Source: Hyphomicrobiales bacterium (lineage in GTDB: Bacteria > Pseudomonadota > Alphaproteobacteria > Rhizobiales > Rhizobiaceae). Taken from it: DNA of 46,110 nt. The position numbers were made by a program, and so were the translations under genes. The stretch lies in NCBI GenBank assembly GCA_900470965.1, contig UCCS01000116.1, positions 1 through 46,110 on the forward strand, read 5' to 3'. Positions 41,698 through 46,110 of this stretch are shown in pieces. The notes below the pieces were generated by a model, which was not told the origin of the DNA, made no database searches, and was given only the letters and a program-made list of their open reading frames with translations. Positions within the stretch are counted from its first letter, which is position 1. Each line of letters opens with the position of its first letter.

Positions 41698-42260
41698 ACT
41701 ATCGCCTCCTTCCGGATCAGCTCACGCTTGCGGTCGATACCCCAGCGATAGCCCGCGAGATCGCCGTCGCTGCGCACGACGCGGTGGCAGGGGATCGCCA
41801 GTGCAATGGGATTGGCGGCGCAGGCCGCGCCGACCGCGCGCGGCGAGGTCTGTGCGCCAACATGACGGGCCAATTCCATATAGGTTGTCGCCTTGCCTGC
41901 AGGGATAGCACAAAGCTCCTCCCAAACACGGCGCTGGAATGGCGTTCCGCGCATGTCGAGCGTGAGATGAAGTCCGTCAGCGGGCTTCTTCACGAAGAGG
42001 ATTACCTTCGCGAGATCATCGTGGACGGCGATCTCGTTTGCGATGAGCCCGGCTTCGGGAAACCGGTTCGCAAGATCATCCGTGAGATCTTCGTCCTTGT
42101 CGCCGATCAGAATTGCGCAGACGCCTCTGTCGCTGCGAGCGACCAGCACTCGGCCGAGGGCGCATTCGCCGATCGCGTAAGAGAGGGTGTCGACACCAGG
42201 ATTGGCATTCTTTGCCGCGGGTGCAGGCCGCGAGCTGGTGTTGGAAATCACGAGGTTCAT
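41694..42260 (-). CDS. O6-alkylguanine-DNA alkyltransferase-like protein (second copy)
   Basis: This 188-residue protein is a second single-domain alkyltransferase, with Cys158 in ALAIPCHRVVRSDGDLAGYRWG and the TLDMRGTPFQRRVWEELCAIPAGKATTY region before it. Residues about 30-188 closely follow the C-terminal domain of the nearby Ada, for example GRVLVARSDRGVCAILIGD versus GAILVASSKKGVVSILLGD, suggesting it arose as a copy of that domain. AAGGAG precedes the ATG at 42260. It is the first gene of a two-gene operon with the oxygenase and is preceded by an Ada-type box. Confidence 0.92.
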   Translation of the reverse strand: MNLVISNTSSRPAPAAKNANPGVDTLSYAIGECALGRVLVARSDRGVCAILIGDKDEDLTDDLANRFPEAGLIANEIAVHDDLAKVILFVKKPADGLHLTLDMRGTPFQRRVWEELCAIPAGKATTYMELARHVGAQTSPRAVGAACAANPIALAIPCHRVVRSDGDLAGYRWGIDRKRELIRKEAIV

Positions 42261-42292
42261 TGAACTAACTCCTTCATCTGTCCTCATGATCG

Positions 42293-42298
42293 AAACTA
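42293..42298 (-). promoter_or_regulatory. -10-like element of the second alkyltransferase operon
   Basis: TAGTTT on the minus strand begins 30 nt after the GCAAG of Ada box 2, the same spacing as in two other units. Confidence 0.45.
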
Positions 42299-42318
42299 TC
42301 CGGCCGCCGGCTCGCCCG

Positions 42319-42344
42319 AACTCCGGTCCTTGCTCTCAAATCGG
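42319..42344 (-). promoter_or_regulatory. Ada-type box 2 (upstream of alkyltransferase-oxygenase operon)
   Basis: On the minus strand it reads CCGATTTGAGAGCAAGGACC, then GGAGTT. GAT-N6-GCAA is kept. It lies about 60 bases upstream of the ATG at 42260. The GGAGTT extension is shared with box 4. Confidence 0.78.
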
Positions 42345-42370
42345 AGTTCTTCTTTTCGGTATCCGGCACG

Positions 42371-42397
42371 AAAAAGCCGAGTGCCGTTACACCCGGC
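42371..42397 (-). terminator. Rho-independent terminator of the 83-residue protein gene
   Basis: On the minus strand GCCGGGTG pairs with CACTCGGC (one wobble) across a 6-nt loop and runs into five T residues. It lies 24 bases after the stop of the small unknown gene and separates it from the alkyltransferase-oxygenase operon. Confidence 0.75.
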
Positions 42398-42420
42398 ATC
42401 GGTCCAGCGACCGTTGGTCC

Positions 42421-42672
42421 TCATGCAAGGCGGATGATCACCGTCTTTGCCAGCAGGAATGTCTCTCCTGTCGGGAAACAGAGCCGGATGTCTCCATTGG
42501 CGAGCATATCCCATTCAGCAAGGCCATCGGTGACCAGCTGATTGAAATACGCCATCACGAGCGATCTGGCGGGATCGGCATGGAAGAGTTCGTCAAACGC
42601 ATCGGAAGTGGTGTCGGTACCTGAAAGCTGTCGTCTTTTGTTCTTGGCGTCGAATCCATCGTGCGAGACCAT
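42421..42672 (-). CDS. Hypothetical 83-residue protein in the alkylation repair island
   Basis: This small soluble protein, MVSHDGFDAKNKRRQLSGTD at the start, has a polar N-terminus and a compact C-terminal part (FDELFHADPARSLVMAYFNQ, EWDMLANGDIRLCFPTGETF). AAGGA lies before the ATG. There are no obvious catalytic motifs, and I do not recognise the family. It lies between ada and the second alkyltransferase operon with its own terminator; no complete Ada-type box was seen in the 145 bases upstream, so it may be read through from ada. Confidence 0.65.
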   Translation of the reverse strand: MVSHDGFDAKNKRRQLSGTDTTSDAFDELFHADPARSLVMAYFNQLVTDGLAEWDMLANGDIRLCFPTGETFLLAKTVIIRLA

Positions 42673-42817
42673 ATGAAACGTCCTTGCTCCGGCGCCGAAC
42701 CACTAGAGCGCACCGCGGAAAGTCAGGTTGATGCGCATGCATCTGACGGTCTCATGATGCCCTTCCTTTATTTCGCCACTCCGTGGCGGGTCCGGCGGGA
42801 CAATGCCTTCAAACAGA

Positions 42818-43912
42818 TCACACATGATTGGATGACTCCGGACCGGACGCTTCCCGGTCGATCAGGGCGCGCTTGCGCTCGACGCCCCAGGCGTAGCCCG
42901 AGAGAGCGCCGTCATTGCGAATGACACGATGGCAGGGAATAGCGACGGCAAGCTTGTTCGCCGCGCATGCTCCGGCAACCGCACGTACCGCCTGCGGCGA
43001 ACCGATCCGTTGAGCGATTTCGGCATAGGATATCGTCTCGCCAACGGGAATTTCCCGGAGCGCCTGCCAGACACGTTGCTGGAAAGCGGTGCCGCGGACA
43101 TCAAGGGGGAGATCGAGGCCGACGCCCGGCTTCTCGACGAAACCGACGACGCGCGCGACCAGGGCCTCGTAGTCCCTGTTGGCGCCGACCAGACGAGCCT
43201 TCGGAAAACGGTCCTGAAGATCGTGGACGAGCTTGTCCGGATCGTCACCCAAGAGGATGGATACAACACCCTTCTTGCTCGAGGCGACGAGGATGGCCCC
43301 CAGCGAAGTCTGCCCTACCGCGAACTTGATCTCTTCGTTGACACCACCGGCGCGATACTGCGATGGCGTCATGCCGAGCATGCCGGTCGACTTCTCATAG
43401 AAGCGTCCGCTGGAGTTGAAGCCTGCATCATACATCGCCTCCGTGACGGTATTGCCGGAGGCAAGGCCCTCACGGACCTTCTCAGCGCGATGTGCCGTGG
43501 CATAATTCTTCGGTGTCAGCCCGGTCACGGCCTTGAATACGCGGTGGAAGTAACTCGGGCTGCGGCCGACCCTGTCAGCCAGTTCTTCAAGCGAAGGCTC
43601 TTCCTCGCTCTCCTCAATGATGCGGCACGCCTTCGCGACAAGGGTCGCGTTCTCGTATTCGAGCGACGGTCTTTCCGGATTGCAGCGCCGGCAAGGCCGG
43701 AATCCGGTCGCCCTGGCGCTTTCGATGCTGTCATGGAACTGGACATTCCTGGGATTGGCAATCCTGGAGGGACACGAGGGCCGGCAGTAGACGCCTGTCG
43801 TCGAAACTGAATACCAGAGATGTCCGTCGGCAGTCTTGCCGCGCTCGACGATACGCGCCCAGCGAGGATCGTCGGCGACTGACAGGATGGCAGCTTTGTG
43901 GGCCGTGGTCAT
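42818..43912 (-). CDS. ada: Ada: bifunctional alkylation-response regulator and O6-methylguanine-DNA methyltransferase
   Basis: This 364-residue protein has the complete three-part Ada layout. The N-terminal zinc domain holds Cys43 and Cys47 (GVYCRPSCPSR) and Cys74 and Cys77 (PCRRC); Cys43 would be the methylphosphotriester acceptor that turns Ada into an activator. An AraC-type helix-turn-helix follows (about 90-185, with SLEELADRVGRSPSYFHRVF). The C-terminal alkyltransferase has Cys327 in AIPCHRVIRNDGALSGYAWG. It is the probable regulator of the surrounding genes, and an Ada-type box lies before its own gene, so autoactivation is expected. Confidence 0.96.
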   Translation of the reverse strand: MTTAHKAAILSVADDPRWARIVERGKTADGHLWYSVSTTGVYCRPSCPSRIANPRNVQFHDSIESARATGFRPCRRCNPERPSLEYENATLVAKACRIIEESEEEPSLEELADRVGRSPSYFHRVFKAVTGLTPKNYATAHRAEKVREGLASGNTVTEAMYDAGFNSSGRFYEKSTGMLGMTPSQYRAGGVNEEIKFAVGQTSLGAILVASSKKGVVSILLGDDPDKLVHDLQDRFPKARLVGANRDYEALVARVVGFVEKPGVGLDLPLDVRGTAFQQRVWQALREIPVGETISYAEIAQRIGSPQAVRAVAGACAANKLAVAIPCHRVIRNDGALSGYAWGVERKRALIDREASGPESSNHV

Positions 43913-43966
43913 GGTTTTATCGCCTCATATGATTGAAGTGATCGTCCTGCAAAATCCGGTCGGACA

Positions 43967-43992
43967 CACTCCTATTCTTGCCTTCAAATCCA
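43967..43992 (-). promoter_or_regulatory. Ada-type box 3 (upstream of ada)
   Basis: On the minus strand it reads TGGATTTGAAGGCAAGAATA. GAT-N6-GCAA is kept. It lies about 58 bases upstream of the ada ATG. A -10-like hexamer at the 30-nt position is poor here (GACGAT), although TTGCAG and TATGAG 17 nt apart lie further down. Confidence 0.75.
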
Positions 43993-44087
43993 AATAGCAG
44001 CCACCCGATTTCATCCGAGAGGAGTGCAGTTGCCGACCGGCGTTGATGCCCTGGTTGGTCAAGAGCATCGGAGTGATGCTGTTCAAA

Positions 44088-44121
44088 CGAAAAAGAGGCC
44101 CGCGCTGGAAGCGCGAACCTC
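44088..44121 (-). terminator. Rho-independent terminator of the SnoaL-like gene
   Basis: On the minus strand GAGG and CGCGCT pair with AGCGCG and CCTC around small internal mismatches and a short loop, followed by TTTTTCG. It is about 60 bases after the SnoaL-like stop and before the ada promoter. Confidence 0.8.
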
Positions 44122-44179
44122 ATCCGACGACCGAAAGTGAATGGCCACGTGCTATGGGGCGGCACGTAGAATGCTTCGA

Positions 44180-44629
44180 TCAGGCAGCCTTCATCAGCCC
44201 GAGCTGGGCGAGGGCGGTTACACCGTCATCGAGACCGATCTCCTCGACGATCCTGCCGTCGATCAGCTTCAGCACCGTAGTGCCGGTGAAGTGCATCTTG
44301 CGGCCGGTTGCGGCCGGGAGACCGCCGATCAGGAAGTCGTTGAAGGCTGGACCGGTATGGGTGCCGCCGCCCTCCCACTGGCCGACGACATAGTCGCCCT
44401 CGGCAATGAGATCGGCCGTGCCCCAGAAGTTGAGATCGGGAAATGCGGCGCGGAAATCGGTCATGAATGCCTTGATGTCGTCATGGCCGCGGCGGGGTTC
44501 GTGCAGCGAGTATTTGAGTAGCATGTCGGGTGCCGCAATCTCGTCGACGACGGCAAGATTGACGTCCTTGCCCCAGAATTCGGTGAACCAGCGCACGACG
44601 ACGGCCTTGTTGTCTTCTTCCTTGCTCAT
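44180..44629 (-). CDS. SnoaL-like/ester cyclase family protein
   Basis: This 149-residue cone-shaped alpha+beta-fold protein begins MSKEEDNKAVVVRWFTEFWG and contains the conserved stretch GHDDIKAFMTDFRAAFPDLN, then GTHTGPAFNDFLIGGLPAAT and GRIVEEIGLDDGVTALAQLG. These place it in the SnoaL-like polyketide cyclase-type family, whose members have many or unknown roles. No polyketide genes are nearby. GAGGAT precedes the ATG. An Ada-type box and -10-like element lie upstream, suggesting control by Ada, an unexpected regulon member. Confidence 0.85.
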   Translation of the reverse strand: MSKEEDNKAVVVRWFTEFWGKDVNLAVVDEIAAPDMLLKYSLHEPRRGHDDIKAFMTDFRAAFPDLNFWGTADLIAEGDYVVGQWEGGGTHTGPAFNDFLIGGLPAATGRKMHFTGTTVLKLIDGRIVEEIGLDDGVTALAQLGLMKAA

Positions 44630-44691
44630 TGAAATGGATCCTCTGATCTGTTTCGGGAGGATCATCGAAACCGCTCGATGACCTGAGCTTG

Positions 44692-44697
44692 GGAATA
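44692..44697 (-). promoter_or_regulatory. -10-like element of the SnoaL-like gene
   Basis: TATTCC on the minus strand begins exactly 30 nt after the GCAAG of Ada box 4, about 63 bases before the gene start. Confidence 0.5.
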
Positions 44698-44717
44698 GGT
44701 GCGTATCGGCCCTGTGG

Positions 44718-44743
44718 AACTCCGGTTCTTGCCTCGAAATTAA
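44718..44743 (-). promoter_or_regulatory. Ada-type box 4 (upstream of the SnoaL-like gene)
   Basis: On the minus strand it reads TTAATTTCGAGGCAAGAACC, then GGAGTT. It is the only one of the four with a full AAT-N6-GCAA match to the E. coli Ada site. It lies about 90 bases upstream of the ATG. Confidence 0.78.
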
Positions 44744-44804
44744 AAGCATACGGACGACGCCAATGCTGAGGTGCCAACTCGAGCTATTGTGCAACGGCTT
44801 CACC

Positions 44805-44865
44805 GGGAACGGCGGTGGCAGCAGTGCCGCTTTTCTTCCGGGTCTTGCAGCTATGTGGGTTCTAA
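44805..44865 (+). repeat. Right, degenerate copy of the 61-bp duplicated sequence
   Basis: Begins GGGAACGGCGGTGGCAGCAG, identical to 40243 onward for 27 bases and then diverging. In the matching frame it would read GTAVAAVPLFFRVLQLCGF and stop. No start codon or upstream half of the gene is present, so it is a remnant, 31 bases before the end of the VanZ-like gene. Confidence 0.75.
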
Positions 44866-44895
44866 CGTCCCCGCCCGTTGTCAGCGTCTGGCAAA

Positions 44896-45258
44896 TTACG
44901 CGGCGGCATTCGCCCCGGTTTTCGCTTCACGCCACTTGTTGAAAGCCCAGCCGGCGGCCAGGCCGAGTGCTGCGCCCGCTGCCTTGACGCCTGCATCATG
45001 AAGGCGCGCATGCCGCGTCGGCGACAGGTACTGCAGATATTCGATCCCGACCGCACCGAAGATCAGCAGCACAGCAACCGTTTTCCATTGTTTCGGATAA
45101 GCAAGGGCAAAAGCCAGCCCTGCCAACAGGTAAGCCGTGGCACGGTCGATGTCAGGTGTTTCGATCGTGTGGGGTCGCAATTCGATCGGCGAAACTGTGA
45201 CGAACAGGATGAAGGCGAGAAGAAGCCACGCCAGAAGCTTTGTGATCTTGGATGTCAT
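44896..45258 (-). CDS. VanZ-like family membrane protein
   Basis: This 120-residue protein has about four hydrophobic segments (about 7-25, 42-55, 60-78 and 88-107). It shows the VanZ-like pattern: VTVSPIELRP in the first loop, DIDRATAYLLAGLAFALAYP (usually with a conserved Asp and His), and IEYLQYLSPTRHARLHDAGV with the conserved E-Q and R-D region. The family is broad, and resistance to teicoplanin is known only for VanZ itself, so no drug-resistance role should be inferred. The Shine-Dalgarno sequence is weak. Confidence 0.8.
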   Translation of the reverse strand: MTSKITKLLAWLLLAFILFVTVSPIELRPHTIETPDIDRATAYLLAGLAFALAYPKQWKTVAVLLIFGAVGIEYLQYLSPTRHARLHDAGVKAAGAALGLAAGWAFNKWREAKTGANAAA

Positions 45259-45454
45259 CGTGTCGTCATATTAGCAATTGCTGTACGCCATCAAGTTAAA
45301 AGCCGTCCACGTAACCTGGATCTTGGGCCCAATCTGAAGACGCGCTTAAGGAAGCCTTTCATCGGGCGAACCACAAATGGCGCAAACGGGCTTCTTTCCA
45401 CAAGCGGCCTGTGTCATAGCGACGTCTGGATTTTTGAAGAATGGACGAACGCCC

Positions 45455-46110
45455 GTGACAAGACACGATGTCGAAGGCGCAGAAGAGGCAATGCGCAGCC
45501 TTTTCCCCGCTACGCCGCTGCAGCTCAATGATCACCTTTCCGCCCGCTACGGTGCCGATATCTGGCTGAAGCGCGAGGATCTTTCGCCGGTGCGATCCTA
45601 CAAGATCCGCGGCGCGTTCAATTTCTTCCGCAAGGCGATTGCTGAAGGTGCGGGCGGCAAGACTTTCGTCTGCGCGTCGGCCGGCAATCACGCGCAGGGC
45701 TTTGCCTTCGTCTGCCGCCATTTCGGCGTGCCGGGTGTCGTCTTCATGCCGGTCACCACGCCGCAGCAGAAGATCGACAAGACACGCATGTTCGGCGCCG
45801 GTTTCATCACCATCGAGCTCATCGGCGATTTCTTCGACCAGTGCTACAAGGCCGCCCGCGATCATGTGGAAGCGATCGGCGGCGTCATGGTGCCTCCCTT
45901 CGACCACGTCGATATCATCGAGGGACAGGCGACCGTTGCCGCAGAAATCATGCAGCAGCTTCCCGAAGGCACGGTGCCTGACATGGTCGTCCTGCCGGTC
46001 GGCGGCGGCGGCCTTGCCGCCGGCATCACCGGCTATCTCGACGGCATCGTCGCGAAATCCGATTTCGTCTTTTCCGAACCTGCCGGCGCGCCGAGCCTGC
46101 GCCGCAGCCT
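45455..46110 (+). CDS. ilvA: Threonine ammonia-lyase (threonine dehydratase), truncated by window end
   Basis: The first 218 codons of a PLP enzyme that converts threonine to 2-oxobutyrate, the entry to isoleucine synthesis. The PLP lysine is Lys50 in VRSYKIRGAFNFF, the SAGNHAQGFAFVC motif follows, and the phosphate-binding loop VLPVGGGGLAAG is near residue 185. The C-terminal end lies outside the window, so whether an ACT-type regulatory domain is present is not visible. The start is uncertain: GTG 45455 fits the N-terminal length, ATG 45491 (preceded by AGAGG) is an alternative. It is divergent from the VanZ-like gene. Confidence 0.9.
   Translation, partial: MTRHDVEGAEEAMRSLFPATPLQLNDHLSARYGADIWLKREDLSPVRSYKIRGAFNFFRKAIAEGAGGKTFVCASAGNHAQGFAFVCRHFGVPGVVFMPVTTPQQKIDKTRMFGAGFITIELIGDFFDQCYKAARDHVEAIGGVMVPPFDHVDIIEGQATVAAEIMQQLPEGTVPDMVVLPVGGGGLAAGITGYLDGIVAKSDFVFSEPAGAPSLRRS

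Noticed and set aside
42774..42788. CGCCAC/GTGGCG hairpin downstream of ada as a terminator
   Set aside because: The stem is only 6 bp and no T-tract follows on the minus strand, so it is not called.
45273..45282. Palindrome AGCAATTGCT upstream of the VanZ-like gene
   Set aside because: Ten-base palindromes are expected by chance in a window of this size, and there is no second copy or other support.

Overview
This 46 kb window is chromosomal DNA of an alphaproteobacterium, most likely a Rhizobium or close relative. The signs are the order of the ribosomal protein operon, a RIME-like palindromic intergenic repeat at about 21.4 kb, a B12-dependent ribonucleotide reductase, and protein sequences that read as rhizobial throughout. 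No insertion sequence, integrase, phage gene or CRISPR array was seen, so this is mostly ordinary core and accessory chromosome.

Layout. (1) 1-6069: the end of the spc operon and the alpha operon, rpsE (partial)-rpmD-rplO-secY-adk-rpsM-rpsK-rpoA-rplQ. It ends in a strong terminator, and several spacers carry terminator-like hairpins. (2) 6.1-13.1 kb: small genes (a VOC protein, a DUF817 membrane protein, a frameshifted DUF2809 gene), the periplasmic methionine sulfoxide reductase pair msrPQ, ilvD, a GFA-family gene divergent from a marR gene across two mirror-image operators, and an LprI-like secreted protein. (3) 13.4-16.1 kb: a DegP/HtrA protease translationally coupled to rarA. (4) 16.1-24.3 kb: metabolic and accessory genes, including a DapA-family protein without its Schiff-base lysine and an HSL-type hydrolase whose nucleophile serine reads as glycine. 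(5) 24.4-31.0 kb: free methionine-R-sulfoxide reductase, fused dihydroxyacetone kinase, a small lipoprotein, an aldo/keto reductase and an OmpR/EnvZ-type two-component pair. (6) 31.2-39.9 kb: nrdJ with two NrdR-type boxes, then gpt, a tandem universal stress protein, a CinA-type MoCF domain protein and wrbA. (7) 39.95-44.9 kb: tRNA-Leu(UAA), then an alkylation-damage repair island. (8) The window ends with a VanZ-like gene and the start of a threonine ammonia-lyase gene.

The most interesting region is the island. It has three genes with O6-alkylguanine-DNA alkyltransferase domains (one a full Ada), an Fe(II)/2-oxoglutarate oxygenase of the nucleic-acid family coupled to one of them, an 83-residue unknown protein and a SnoaL-like protein. 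Four copies of one 26-bp element lie upstream of the four transcription units. Each resembles the A-box/N6/B-box (AAT-N6-GCAA) site known for E. coli Ada, and three of the four are followed by a -10-like hexamer after exactly 30 nt. This looks like a compact local Ada regulon that includes a SnoaL-like member not expected from E. coli. The last 61 bp of a 43-codon membrane-peptide gene at the left edge of the island reappear as a degenerate copy at its right edge.

All function calls come from reading motifs and recalled family features. No database search was run.
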